From contig NC_064435.1 in assembly GCF_023343835.1 (NCBI RefSeq), positions 63,994,134 through 64,058,133 on the forward strand: a stretch of 64,000 bases of DNA. The letters run 5' to 3'. Position 1 is the stretch's first letter; the number at the start of each line of letters is the position of its first letter. The translations under genes and the position numbers were made by a program. The notes below the pieces were generated by a model. That model worked only from the letters and a program-made list of their open reading frames with translations, had not been told where the DNA came from and searched no databases. Positions 1 to 13,000 of this stretch are shown here, piece after piece. Source of the DNA: Lagopus muta (Eukaryota > Chordata > Aves > Galliformes > Phasianidae).

Positions 1-3000
1 TGCTGCTTTTCTTTCCAAGGTCACATCACACCAGCTAACCTGCAGCTGCTGGAAACGTGCCATTAAGTGGTACTCAGGTCTCTCAGAGACCTGATAAATA
101 CCATCAGCAGATAGTCGCTGCACCCAGCCTCAAACAAAAAATGTTTACAATAAGAGAGTTTTTTTCTCTTAAAATTGTATGGTTTTTGCAGGATAAATGA
201 GTGGAATGCTTCACCGGTGTGATACAAAAGACAAGTAAAGTTTATCTGAGTAGTTGCAATCACTTGTAAAGAAGGTGTGTCCTGTGGTGCTGCATCTTGG
301 CTTTTTCTTTAATTGTTCACTCAAACATGTACAACATTCAAAGGGAGATAAAAAGATTTTGGATTAGAGAATAGGTCACTTGGTTCTTGATCACCTTTAA
401 TCACAGCTGAGTGAAATTTTTCATGGGAGCCTTTTTGTAAGGGAAAGTCAGACTTAAAATGTCCAAACTTTTCACATATTTAGATCAGTTTCCTTTCTGT
501 TTTTCGTAGTGATTATAAACCACTTGAGCTACAAAATGTTTTTTTTTTAAAGAAAAAAACAGAGTTTGAGGGCTAAGATAACTGTTTCAAAAGTTCCACC
601 TCCTCCCCCTTTTTAAAGATTGTAATCCCAGGGAATCGAAGGAGGTATACAGACTTTGTAAAATGAACTTTTATGAGGGAACTGAAATGGTCATTTCAGT
701 TTTTAATTTCTATTAAAATATCTGACTTACTTTCATCACAGATTATAATGCTACCTTCAGAAATTTGGAGCGGCAATGAACTAGAATTAGATTTGTTACT
801 GTGCTGTTTCCCGAGTCCCTTGATAGTATGAGCGCGTTGCTCATTATAATTTTTAAGCACCTTTTTCAGTGTAGTTGATATCACTGTTTCTGCTCCTGCT
901 TCCTTCAGTTGGTGAGAGAGGTGTAGCTTTTGAAACTATCAGCATGGGAAGTTATTGGAGAATTGTAGGAACTGCTCACTCAGGGCAACAATTTTATCTG
1001 ATATTTTTCTGAACTTATGAGCTGAAAATAATGGAATTATACACATTGACACCCCTAGAGGATTTGACCATCAGATCCAGTCATTAAAAAGGTCTTCACA
1101 TATTTATCCTACTTATGTCAAAACTTGAAATGAAAATCACTTTGGATAACACTAGCTTACATTTTTTTCAGTTGTCAGAAGCTACTTTTGATTTAGCACA
1201 AACTGTCTAAAGAGCAGTCTAACTGGAGCAATCATCCATTCCAAAAGCCTGACTTGAAGATGTTGTTCGGGGCTTCCATCATGATGTTGATTCACAGATT
1301 TGCAGATCAGATGTACTGACTTAGAGATTTTTAAGAAAAGGCGGTTTGGGCTTTTTTTTATTCTTAACTACCAGCCTTGGAAACTCAGTAAGGAGTCTGA
1401 AAATTAGGCTGGATTGTTATTCATTAATCTGACCCTGAAACTGGGAGGGAATGAGCTCAAAGAGGGTAGATTTAGGTTAGATGGAAGAAAAAAATCTTTT
1501 ACAGTGAGGGTAGTGAGGCACTGGTACGGGTTGCCCAGAGATGTGGTTGATGCCCCATCTCTGGAAACTTTCAAGGTGAGGCAGGATCAGGCCCAGGGCA
1601 ACCTCATCTAGCTGTGGTGTCCCTGTTTGCTGCAGGGGGGTTAGACTGGACACCTTCAAAGGCCCCTTCCAACTCTTAGGATTCTGTGATTCTAATGAGA
1701 TCTGAATTGTGTTGCAATCTGTACTGGTTTCTTGAAATTAATGGGATCAAGAAGCAGGAAAACACTTGACCTAAGTTTTTGCAGGAGAAGTGGAACTAGT
1801 TGCATCTTGTTTATGATTTGCATGTCCTTAGTACTCTTGCAGAATTCTTTCATCTTACAATATGTATGCAGTGACAAAGAAACATACAGGAAACCTGAAA
1901 ATATAGTCTGAAGGCTATGCCTTCCTGATGTGCTCAGTTGTAGCTGGAGAACAGGTTCAGAAGTTATCAGATAATTAATACATTTATAAGCCCACATCAG
2001 CATCAGAGGGATCTGCAATCTTGAAGATTATGTTTATCTTATTATGACTTTAGAAGACTGATTTGCGAGTGAACTTAAAAAATTCAACCCAAATGCATAA
2101 TTTTAGAGACAAGGTTGAATCACATCACACCCCAGTTGTAGTATGTCCTTCAGTGCATGAGTAGTCCCACTGGCTAGCAATAAGGCTACTTAGGTACTTA
2201 ATATAGTATCTGACTTCAGATTAGATTGCAGAAAACAGCCCATAAGTTATTTGTAAATCAAGACTTTGAATTTGCTCCTTCAATATTTGGCATATTTATT
2301 TTGTTTATAGCATTTCTAATACACATGCAGTATATTTAATCATAATGTGCTGCTTCAAATAAAAGCAGTATTTAAGATAGTTCATTTGTCTTCGTGTCAC
2401 TTAAGTTCATGACTGAAAATGTTTCTTCCCAAGATCATGAAAATCTTGTATCCGAGTCTTAGTCAACTCAAAGAATAAATGGTTGAGGAGCAGATCCTTT
2501 TACATGGGTCTCTTCATTCCCATTTCTGATCTTTGCTGGAGCTCTGCAGTTGTTTCACATTTGTGAGCATCTGAAACATATTTCAGTTTTGCATTTATTT
2601 CTAATAAGTATATATTTTTGGATCAAATCCATTAGTTAATTTCCCTTGAACTGTTTTTTCCGATACAGTTTTTACCCAAAGTTAAACATTATCCTTCAAT
2701 TTTGAGCAGAACAGGTTTTGCAGTCCATAAAATTAATTTTTGCTAAAAGCTTTTTGCGTAAAAATATTTCTGACATGACTGAATAGCTGGGCCATTATTA
2801 AAATGTTGTCTTTTGGAAACAGCAACGCTTCCACATGGGCTTTCACATAGGTTCTGTATTTTTAATCAGCCACTGCTTTTATAAAAGGCATGCAGTGCAC
2901 AGGAGAGTGGATTCACATGTCCTTTTCTGTTCATGCACACTGGCCTGTGGACTATAAATGGAACAAAAGGATGAACTTCAATGAGCACTTGTGAATTTGC

Positions 3001-3096
3001 AAGATAAACATGTGTTGATGAGTTAGAACTTTGTTAACATGCCTGAAGTAGTTTAAATAAAGACTGTGTCACATATATTTTTCTTGTTATTTTTAG
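1..3096 (+). other. EPB41L4B: EPB41L4B intron (3' part), mostly unique sequence
   Basis: AT-rich intronic sequence before the first recognised exon. It contains one truncated CR1 near 1430-1694. No credible exon, RNA gene or other repeat was recognised in the rest. Confidence 0.7.
1430..1694 (+). repeat. CR1 LINE, 5'-truncated, + orientation
   Basis: This fragment of CR1 ORF2 C-terminus plus 3' UTR has the recognisable GAGGCACTGGTACGGGTTGC and TGGACACCTTCAAAGG...CCTTCCAACTCTTAGG segments. It ends in ATTCTGTGATTCT, the 8-bp-repeat 3' tail of CR1. The copy is diverged and noncoding. CR1 is the dominant avian LINE and supports the bird assignment. Confidence 0.9.
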
Positions 3097-3201
3097 AAGT
3101 CCAGCTCCAGTGCGACCTGAAACTACGCCATCATCTGGCCCTACAGAAAAGCAGGAAATTAAAGTTTCTCGTGTGAGGAAGTTAACAAGACAGTACAGCT
3201 T
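3097..3201 (+). CDS. EPB41L4B: EPB41L4B internal coding exon (Ser/Thr-rich linker, basic RQYS motif)
   Basis: This is the first EPB41L4B exon in the window; the FERM domain is encoded upstream. The protein is a band 4.1-family membrane-cytoskeleton linker implicated in adhesion and migration. The acceptor ends ...TTATTTTTAG after a T-rich tract and the donor is TT|GTGAGT. One base completes the previous codon, then 34 codons read SPAPVRPETTPSSGP...KVSRVRKLTRQYS, and the exon ends with two bases (TT) that join T of the next exon to make Phe (QYSF-DEDD). RKLT and RQYS both fit R-x-x-S/T basophilic kinase sites. The gene call rests on the joined peptide across six exons and on FRRS1L lying next downstream on the same strand, as in human 9q31.3. 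No database search was possible. Confidence 0.85.
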
Positions 3202-6200
3202 GTGAGTAACATATAATGCTATCTTCATGTTTTTGCCTGGTACAGCTGTAAAAGAAGGAGATGCTAATTATTGCTCTAGCTATGCTTTCTGAAAGGCATG
3301 AGTGCAATTACATGATAATGATCTTAGGCTGATACCATTCCTTTCATCTCTGAGAATCTTAAAGCTTTTAAAACTTGGTGAATTTGCCATCTCTCTGCAG
3401 TTACTAACTTCTGATGTGCAGCCCTTTGCTTTTTTTTGGAGCTTATTGATTAGAAATTAAAAACCTCTTTTCCACATGAAATGTCAAAGACCTGGTGTGA
3501 GTTGGAGAAGGCTGCTCTATCTGCTTCATTACAATCCCATTTGCAAAATGAGGGAAACAGTCCTTAGCTGCTGGGTGTTCAAGCTGTGTTCAGCCATTCC
3601 CTCTGGAAAGAGTGAGTGTTCTGTCTCTGTCTCTCTCTGTAATTTTGTCACATGCGGAAGTTACTGAGCATGCTACAGCTATGGCAGCTAAGTTAGGTCT
3701 CTTATTCCTGGCAGGAATAATCTGTGCCTACAGAGATTTGGCATCCCATTTACACCCAATCCATTTAATGTTAGAGTCTAGGGATAAACATGGAAATTAG
3801 TGTGTTGATTTGTCCTTCACATGAACCATCAAAACCATCAGATGGTTCAGGTCATTGGAAACTAGAGGATTGAACAGAGTGGAAAACCAAAAAAGAATAA
3901 AAAAGAAAAGAAATAAAAAAGAGTATTAGCATAAATTTACTAATAGAAGAATGGAGAAAAAAAGTTATACATGCTTTCTCTGTGGAACTGTTAGTATGTA
4001 TAGTAATTGAACATTCTAGTGCCACTAAATATATAGCACAATCAGCAAGATTTCCTCCCATCCCAAAGGTTTCTAGTAAATGTCAATATGTAATTATTTT
4101 CTGTCTCATTGTCAATAATGCTGGCTTTTGATATGGAACAAAAATAACGACCTACGTCACTAAAACTGAAAAATTATTTAGGAGAAGAAACAGAAGAATG
4201 AATCAAATTGAGGGTAGAAGGTAAAGAAGCATCTAGCCAAATCTTTACTTGTTCAAGAAACCAAGGCTAACATATGAGAGTGCAGCCTCAGCTTGGTAAG
4301 CAGACCATGACAAAGCTCATTTACTATGCATCAGCCAGTATGGTTTGGAAATGAGACCAGAAATGGGAATTGACCACTCAGGATGGGAAGAGAACTCAGA
4401 TTCCCATCCTGTCTGCTAATTCTGAAGGTAATGCATGACAGGTAACTTGACAGCATTTCCTAGGAGTGGTTTCTCAAGGTCTGAAAGCCTGTTTACTCAC
4501 TGTGCCCAGCAGACCTCAAGCACCAGTAGGCTTTTTCTTGGATGATGCACCATTTCTACTATCCTGTTTTCTACAAGCCAGGAGAAGGAAGTCCCCTGCA
4601 TATTCAACATGCTTCTGATTTGTTGGATTTTTATATAATGAAAGGATTTCTACATAGTCAGTAAGAGAAATGGCTGTGACACTGAGAGGATCAATTATGC
4701 TGTGCTGTGCACGTAGCAGATAATGAACAGATCATGATAGCTGATGCTCTCCTCTTTGAGCACACTAATGTGCAGGAATAAAAAACTATGACCTATTGCA
4801 GGCATAGTCACAGGTTTTGTATGCATACTTGGAAGACTGTTTGATTTGAGCTTTAACCTACAGGAATTGTTAAACTTGATTCTCCAATACTACTAGATGC
4901 CAAAAAAAAAGAGCAAGATTATGCCATGTAGACAATTTTGAGTTACAGGATACTTCAGTGACACTATGTATGCCAAAACAGAAGATTTGCCGTGGGACTA
5001 ATAAAGTAAAGTAGTAGGATAAGCTAGTTTTGAGAATAGCAAGAGAGTTAGAAATCAGTGATTAACTGTCTGAGAAAAAAAAATTTCTCCAGAGTAGGGT
5101 GGGACTGCAAAAGCTGTATTTAGCTGTAAATAGAAAGTGACCGCTAAAAGAGGTTAAATGTTGGTAATTGGACATAGAATAATGAAAATAAATATGTCAG
5201 GGTAGGCAACGAAGACAACTAGTGCTCAAACTTTTAGCTAGCATGTTGATGGCTTGGTAACTGGTAAGACTAAAGCCTAACACTTTAGCTTGCAGATCTG
5301 AAGAAGCCGTTCTGAACTGGCAAGTTCTCGACAATTTTCCACTTCCTTATATGCAATAGAACAGCTTTACCCAGCAAGGATGGAGAAGGTGCCAATGTGT
5401 CCCTACTGAGTGTAGGGAGAAAGAGCTGAGAAAATGTCAGCTACATGTTTCTGAAAGAGAGATTAAATAGGTCAACAATCAAAATTTGGCTTGTTAAGAA
5501 AATGCATACTTAGTAGGTCCAACAGATTTTTGCATTCTCTTTCCAGAATGCAAACAATGTATTGTATATGCTCTGGTGATAAATTCTAGCCTTTCCCAGA
5601 AGAAATAAAAAATGAACCATGAAGAAGATAATATTAATGGCCATACCTTTTTATCATAATAAGAAAACATAATGTTGTCAGCCAAACAATCCATCACAGG
5701 TCTAGATACTCTGTATGTAATGTAATTTTGAAATGTAGTTTTGCACATCACGCTGACTTCAGGTAACACTAAACCAAGTTCTGCAAGTGTCTGTCAAACT
5801 GGGATGGCAGGGTTCTGTGCACTGAGACTACTTAATTGGTAGTTAAAATGTATGCCATCTTCTGAGCAGAAAAGAAGTCATTTTTCCCCATGCTTTAAAC
5901 TGTCAAACTGTAGTCTTTCCTTTTCACATGTCATTCCCACTGCTAAAGGTTCTGTAGGCCAGATTGTAACTGCTTATTTCTGTGCAATTCCAATTAGCAA
6001 CTGGAAAAATTCTGACCCTGGGCCAACTGATACCAATGATTTGTAGCCAATGGGGCTCTACAAAAGTAGATGAAAGTAATATATTCTGTTTCCCATTTAG
6101 TGGTGAGGTTAGGTGAGATGGAAAGAACTCAGCTTGCTGAACCCAAGGGAAGTGTACAATGTGGTTTTAAATAAAATCTTTTCTTTGTAAACTGAATAAA

Positions 6201-6728
6201 TGGGACAGAAAAAAACCCATATATTTACAAGAATTTTTCTACAAAGCACTTTCCTGGAGTTGATCAAAATCCTTTTAAAGTCAGTTTGAAAATGATATTA
6301 TGGACTACCTGTGTAATGAGTGCCAAATTCCCCTTTATTGACGTAAGCCAATAAAGCAGTCAGTCTCGTGGATGGATCTAACCAGATCTGTTATTATCAA
6401 TAAAGCCAGTCTCTGTAGAAGAGAATATCAACATTAAAGTAGAGTAATATCAAATAAGTTCATGTATTCACATAAACATGCTCCATAGAAACACTGCTTA
6501 CACATCAGAACTATTAGATTTCCATTTGTAGATGAGAGTTGACTAACTAACTGACTTTCATGAAATCTTTAAAGCTTAGTAAATTTAATTTAGTTGGAAT
6601 TTTAGCTATAAATACTGCATTACAAATGGAAGAGTAAACGAACTCCAGTGCCTCTTCCAGAACAGGTACAGTTAAAAGTCAAGCCATATTTTCTAATGAG
6701 AAGATCTGTCTGTTTTTCTCAACTGCAG
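3202..6728 (+). other. EPB41L4B: EPB41L4B intron, no recognised element
   Basis: Intron of 3.5 kb with AT-rich unique sequence. A perfect 9-bp inverted repeat lies at 3822-3849. I see no repeat family or additional exon. Confidence 0.7.
3822..3849. repeat. Short perfect inverted repeat (9-bp arms, 10-nt loop)
   Basis: TGAACCATC (3822-3830) is the exact reverse complement of GATGGTTCA (3841-3849). The loop repeats ACCATC, so an alternative shorter hairpin is possible. It lies in an intron and no function is recognised. Confidence 0.7.
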
Positions 6729-6867
6729 TGATGAAGATGACCTTCCTCCAGCACTGGCAGCAGCAGCAGCAGCATCAACATCTGTATCTTCAGCATCTCC
6801 TGGGTCACAGAAAATGTGCACACCACAGACATCAGAAGGACAAACACAGCTTTCACCTGGTGGCAAG
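6729..6867 (+). CDS. EPB41L4B: EPB41L4B internal coding exon with poly-Ala tract
   Basis: The acceptor is ...TTTTTCTCAACTGCAG and the donor is AAG|GTAAGG. The first base (T) completes Phe from the preceding exon; 46 codons follow and the exon ends in phase 0. The peptide is acidic (DEDDLPPAL), then six Ala from consecutive GCA codons, then a Ser/Thr/Gln-rich stretch (STSVSSASPGSQK...). No folded domain is expected; this is a disordered C-terminal tail. Most long isoforms should include the exon, because it changes the phase from 2 to 0 and cannot be skipped alone without a frameshift. Confidence 0.85.
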
Positions 6868-7320
6868 GTAAGGTGCAAAGAGATGAGCTTATGTCAGCTG
6901 GAGAGCATTTAAGAAGGCTGGGAGGAAGTTGCAAGTAATATTTTTCTTAGATGAAGTAATTCTAAATTTCAGAGTAGTTTTCAATGCTTAGTTGTGGCCA
7001 CATGTTTAACCTATGTTGTAAATGCAACTGCCAGAAAATGTTCAGAGCCTGCTTGAAGACCCAACTGAAATCAATAATAGGTTTTCACAACCTTGGAGTT
7101 CAGTAGATCAGGATTAAATTGTTCAATTTGATCTCAAATTTGCATGGTTTTGTTTGTCTGTCTCTCCTGAGTAGCCATATTTTTAAAAAATGTGTGCAAT
7201 TTGAAATCCATTTGGCAATTTATGCTTTAAAGAATTAAAAACAAAATGAAATAAACAGCCCCACCATAAGATTACAGAAACTAAATGCTTTTTCAAAGCT
7301 GAGTTTCTCCTTCATTTTAG
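6868..7320 (+). other. EPB41L4B: EPB41L4B short intron
   Basis: 453-base intron bounded by GTAAGG and TTTTAG. Nothing else recognised inside. Confidence 0.8.
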
Positions 7321-7398
7321 AGTTCCACAGATGCTGGAAGTACTTTTGCTCTGGAGCCAGGTGACCTTCTGATGGATTTCACAGAGGCCACACCTATG
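7321..7398 (+). CDS. EPB41L4B: EPB41L4B internal coding exon, 26 codons, phase 0-0
   Basis: The acceptor is ...TCCTTCATTTTAG and the donor is ATG|GTAAAT. The exon has 78 bases, exactly 26 codons, reading SSTDAGSTFALEPGDLLMDF then TEATPM. It starts and ends in phase 0, so it could be skipped without a frameshift. It lies only 453 bases after the preceding exon but 20.3 kb before the next recognised one. The tail is acidic and hydrophobic (EPGDLLMDF) with no known domain. Confidence 0.8.
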
Positions 7399-10059
7399 GT
7401 AAATAATTATAGTTTGCGGCCAGAAAAAATGTGAAAGTTTTCAATAATTTGTCTGGAGCTGGAATGAATGGGATGCTATGCAGCATGTTGGATAATGCAC
7501 AGGAATTAAGTAAGTTTGCTTGATTTTCAGTGGTCCTGAGCACCTGTCAAACTCAGCTCAGCATCTCAGAAAATCAGTCCACATCAAGAAAGCTGAGATT
7601 TTGAATGGGGTTCTTTACTGTTGGATGACTTTTCATTTCTCTCTTCTTCCTGAGTATCTTTACGCCTTGCTGCACTGGTTTCTTCAGCCTCTTTTGGCCC
7701 TTTAATGTAGATTCCTACTACGATCATAGACTTGCTTTTAGTAGTTTTCTGGAAAGTTTATTCTTCTCAACACAAGTTTCATTCAGGCCTTATCCAACAG
7801 CCAAATCAAAGACGTGTACATGCACTTCTGTATTTCATTAACATAGTGTTGTGCTTCAGTTTGAGGCAAAATAGGCTATAACATGTTGATTATTAACTTC
7901 ATTTTCTAGAAGTATGTGATCTGTGTTTTTAGTTACAAGCAATGGAGATATGCTGTCCCACTGAAATCAAAATGGTTCCTGATTTCAGTGATCTAGGGCT
8001 TTCACCTCAGATTTCCAGCAGATTACTTGAAGGATCACAATAAGATCCTCAACTTTCTCCAAATTGTCCTGCTTGGAAACAGCTCTAATGCCAGATAGCT
8101 GTGCTGCTGTCAAAAGCCATTTTTGCCAACTTCTAGAAACTACATGTAAAGCCTATGAAAAGCACAGCAGTACATCTTACACAACTGTACACATTAAAAT
8201 ACTGCTCTGGACGCTGTTTTCACTACATGGATAGGTCCTAGTTTACAGTATCACACAAGTATTGTGGGGACATGCCTTTTGCTTCAGGGATATTGTGGTA
8301 CCAATCTGTAAATAACTGCATGTGTCCTATTACCTAGTATTCCTGCGAGTCCTGTGTCAGCACTGAGCTATGGTGTGGGCATGGGGTGTGCTATGCCTAG
8401 GGACCTGCTGCTGTGGATAGAAAGATAGATTTGGTGCAAGGGCGCTAAGAAGATGCTGAAATTGTCACTGGTATAGAGCAGTTTAGGAATGGATGCTTAC
8501 CCTAGAGGGACAGAGATCTGGAAAGCTTCTCTCTCTCATGCAATTTTGAGCCTATTATAAACAATAGACCTCGAGGGCACGTTGTTTCCTGTATAAGCTC
8601 AGCAGGGTCAGTAAGCAAGTTTTATGTTCTTCACCTACCATCAAAGTCCTGTTCATTATCTCTGCCCTTCAACCTGACACAGCTGAACAGTTTTTGCATA
8701 ATGCAGATGTTAAGTCTCTTAACTGCAGAAAATGAAATTTAAGGGTCTTTCTAGCCCCCCGGAACTCCTCAGTGAGAGAACTGTTCCAGCACTAGTAAGG
8801 GCAACAGTGCTTACCTCTCCCCCATCTACCATGTAGGAGAGATGTATCTGTTTTTTCAGCTGAACGTACCACTGCAATTTGAGCTGTCTACTGAAATGGG
8901 AATGATTACCTAGAATCTTCTTGAAGTGCTGGAACACAAAACCATCCCATTCCAGAAAGTGGTAGGAGGAGAGGTATCCAGGGCAAAACACCTCCCTCTG
9001 TACATTTCTGGGGGAAGAGTAAATTAGAACAAAGCAAAGGAAAGAGAGAAAAAGCTGCAAGGTATGACATCTTTGCCTGTAGTTTAGGTCAACAAGATAC
9101 AGGCAGACTGAAACAGACAGGTTATGTTATACTTCTCACTATTAAAAATGATCAGAGCTAAACTGCAAGTAATGATTCCCTGGAGATTGCAAATATATTT
9201 CTTATTCTAATTAAAAATATTGTACAATAGCTTACTTTGGTAACCCAAATTTTTGAAACTGAGTCACGGTGACTTTTGCAACTGACCTGCTCTAGACAAC
9301 GTGGATTTGTGTTTTGTTTCCATTTAACAGAAATTCATATTGTAGTCTTTCTCTTCCAGCCAAGGAAATAGCTTTTCTTCTCTAGATATTTTACCCTTTC
9401 ACTATTTCCTCTTTCCTACCCCATCATCCACTGACAAAATTTTTCATTCTTCATGTTCATAAACTAGCCCTCCATGACTTTCTTGGTTTTAATATTTTGA
9501 AGAGCATGTACTGAACAGCATCAATCAGCCCTTCTTGTTTTGTTTAATGTCTGTAAAGGTCAGCCTGTTCTCTGAAGAGTAGTTACTGTGTACAGACCTT
9601 TCCCTGCAGTTTCACTGACTATAGATTTCTGTCAGCTGAGGTTTGAATGAAAAGTTTACTTATAAGGGAGTGAGTCTCCAAACAAAAGAAAGCTAAAGGG
9701 AAATACATAACTTTAGATATTTGATAATTTTGTTGTGGCAACATGTGCTGTCATTTGAGGGTCAGATTATATTCAGCTCAGCTTTGTGTTCGTAGCAATT
9801 CAGCGGTAGCGTGCTGGTTTTACGCACTGTGGTTTGACCCTTGGAAAGTTGCTGTTAATTGTACTGGTGTTTGTTTCCTACTCAGAGACATGTACAATGC
9901 TTAGAGGGTCTCTCATGCTGCCTAATTTGCTTAAGGTAAAATAGCTGTAAGTTCAGGTTCCTACGTAGTCAGGGTTTCCTGCAGAAGGACATTCAAACAG
10001 CTGACTTCTCTTTGGTGTCTGGACTATGCTTCTTAAGTTGGACACCTAAAACCAACCTT

Positions 10060-10080
10060 ATTTATTTATTTATTTATTTT
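10060..10080. repeat. (TTTA)n microsatellite
   Basis: About five tandem TTTA units followed by T-rich sequence within the large EPB41L4B intron. Confidence 0.9.
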
Positions 10081-13000
10081 TATTGGTTATGATGTGTGCT
10101 GCCAAACTTCCCATGTTCACCAAAGGGCTGTTGTTAATTTGAAGCAGTTTCAGGCATCCTTCCTACTCTTCTGTAACACTGCTGGCATAGAGTGATTAAT
10201 AGTCACTGATTCAGGTGCATGATCTTTGTTGTTCAGTGTCTAATCGTTGATGCTTCTTGATGGCCTTGGGTTTTATACATGATTTGCTACTGTTGCCCAT
10301 AAAGTGGAACCTTTAAAACGTGCTAAGGATCAGAGTTAAAGCGGAGCTCACAAAATCAAATTAACTTATAAAAATGGAGGGATTAGTGAATAGATTGGAT
10401 TAATGGTATTCAGCCAGCGTACCATGCAGGGATCAGAGCAGCCAAATTTGTCTACTCTGTCAGCCTGGAGGAATTACTGTGATGTGCATGAGAACCAACT
10501 GGTCACTTAGTCATCAATACTTGGACTGCCAATAATAGCAGGGCAACAGCAAGGCAGAAAATCATTTTGCAGGAGAAATAGTGTATGCAGATTGCCTAGA
10601 AGTGAAAAGTATCCTTCTGTGATCTGCATGCCTCAAAGTAGGAGCTTTGTGCATACTTTTTTCATTTTTCAAGTAAATCTTTTAGTTAACTGATTACAAC
10701 ACACTGCATGCTGTCCTTCAAATCACTACAGCAAATGCAGGACAAAATTTCTGTCTTTCTGTACCATTTCATTGAGACTTTAAACACTGTGCCTGGCTTA
10801 TATGTTATCATGATGCAATGACTGCTGCATTCTCTATTTCAAAAATGAACTGGATTTTTTTTTTAATACAGCATTATACATGAAGAATTGTAGTATCACA
10901 TTATGAGCATCCTTACCGAAGCTTATTAAAACAAGCCTTGTCACTTTTGGAGGCTCTTTCTGCCATCAAGCTGCATCTCCCTCTCTCGCATGTTTCTAGC
11001 TTTTATGGAATTGGAAATCAAAGCTTAAGCTGACAGCTATTCTGTTCCAGCTTACAGTGAGCATGATCTGTGACACGGGTACGAATGCAGAGCTTTCTTG
11101 TTTGATTACAGAAAGCTCAGTCCCAAGCTCCCGAATGAATGTATCAGCTGCTACGTCATGCTGTCAAATACCTTCCCAACCAAAGCAGAAAGGCTATATG
11201 TTCCAACTTCAGTTTCACCCAATGGAGTAGGACAAAATAAATAAGAATGTACAGTTTTATATATAAAATGGAACTATTCGTAACCTTTAGCTAAGTTTTA
11301 TAATGCGAGGTATACAGGCTAGTGCTAAACCATGATCACATCTCAGAAGATATTGGAGAGCATTTATTTACAGCTGGTTGCATACTTGCAAACTTTACGT
11401 GTTATTTCATGCTGGATCCAGTGGAGAAATTTCTAGAGCTTCACCTGCCATCTATTGGCGGAGAAAAGTAAATAAAAAATCATTTGCTTTTTCAAACCTT
11501 GAGATACAACATTTAAGAGGCATAGATTGCTAGCACGATACTTTAAAATGAAAAATACATGGCCTTCAGTGTAAAAGTAGATATTTTATTTAAGGCAGAT
11601 TGGAAACAAATATTTTATTTCAGTACTACTGTAAGCACTCCTGTTTGCTTGAAGTGATCACACTGAGTCTGAAACAACGCAGAATTTGATGCATTAGCAC
11701 CTACAATTTTGGGAATAAAATGAAGGCAACCAAGTCAAAAGGCAGTCATCTGCTGGAGACTCTGAGAAGTATCAGTAACTTGACGGAGGCATCAAGACAT
11801 CCTTGTAAATTCTCAACAGTTAGTTACAGTGAGGAAATGGCAGTGAGCAGTGGAGGAGAGGTAAATAATCTCATTCCATGTCCCACTGAAATTAGTTATT
11901 TTGATTTTAAAAAATGCTGATTACAGGTTTAGTCGCTAAATATTCATGATGATTATACAAGCTTGCAATAAGCCAAATAACAAGAGAGTGTGAAATTGTT
12001 TCAGTTTATTTTGTCTTCATTTTAAACATCTTTTTGCTTTGGTTTTCAGTGGAAGACAGGTAAACAGATCAAACTTTAATAGCTCCATAAACAGTCTTTG
12101 TGGTACTGATTTCTAAATAAAAGTTGCTATAATGTAGTTCAAGACTAATATCTGATAAGAGCTTTAGGTAGCACCAATCTACTCTGCTTGGCTGCAAATA
12201 CAGATCCAGTACCTCTGTGTGCCCAAGAGATCTCTAAAACCTCTTAGAGACAAGTTTATAAATGCTTTACTTATTGTGAACTACATAGTGAAGGTAAACT
12301 AGGTCTCCTCAAAATAAGTAGACTGTGTAGCATATTTCAGAATTAGAAGCTTTTTACTTATACATCTTCATTAAATATACATACACATATATTTCTTATT
12401 AAAAGTTGAACCGGAAGCCATAAATATACCTGCATTCAAAAGAAGTAGTTTTAAAAAATGCTTTTTTTCTGGGCCAGCCTCTCAATTACAGTATTTGCAT
12501 GTTCGAATTGGATAGCTTATATGCAAAGGTCAGTTATTAGCAAAACAATTTGCTCAAAGGAGAGGTCTGTCAGTTGCATGTGCACCTACATATACAAATA
12601 GGAACACAAAGTAAACAACAAGTTAAATGTACATTTATTCCCAGTTTCAAGTTCGTGCCCTTTAAGTTCATATTAAACTAAGAAACAGGAAAGAGCAGCA
12701 ATTGCTAAAGCAAACAACCTTTATACAAAAGGCTTGTAGCAGCAGGCAATAAATCTAGTTCCATAGGAACCCAGGGAATGCTTTAGATTGAAATATTGAT
12801 ATTGCAGAGGATCTTTTTTCCCGCTGGAGAAAAGAGCATTGCATGTTCAACCAGCTAAGATTGAAAGGGGCATGTAGTACTGCTCAGGCAATTTGGGTAT
12901 GAGACATTTGAGAGCGGGTTGCAGAGGGGTGGTGCTCAGTGCTGCATGCAGTGCCAGGCTGCTGGGAGCACTCCGTATTATTCAAGCAAATGAAAATTGC

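Noticed and set aside
11720..11920. Open frame with a GAGAG|GTAAAT donor in the large EPB41L4B intron
   Set aside because: There is no convincing upstream acceptor. The phase-0 exons at 7398 and 27657 already join directly, so no extra exon is needed.
12038..12066. TTTGGTTTTCAG|TGGAAGACAG|GTAAAC resembling a 10-base microexon
   Set aside because: Ten bases would shift the frame between two phase-0 exons, and the motif is easily produced by chance.
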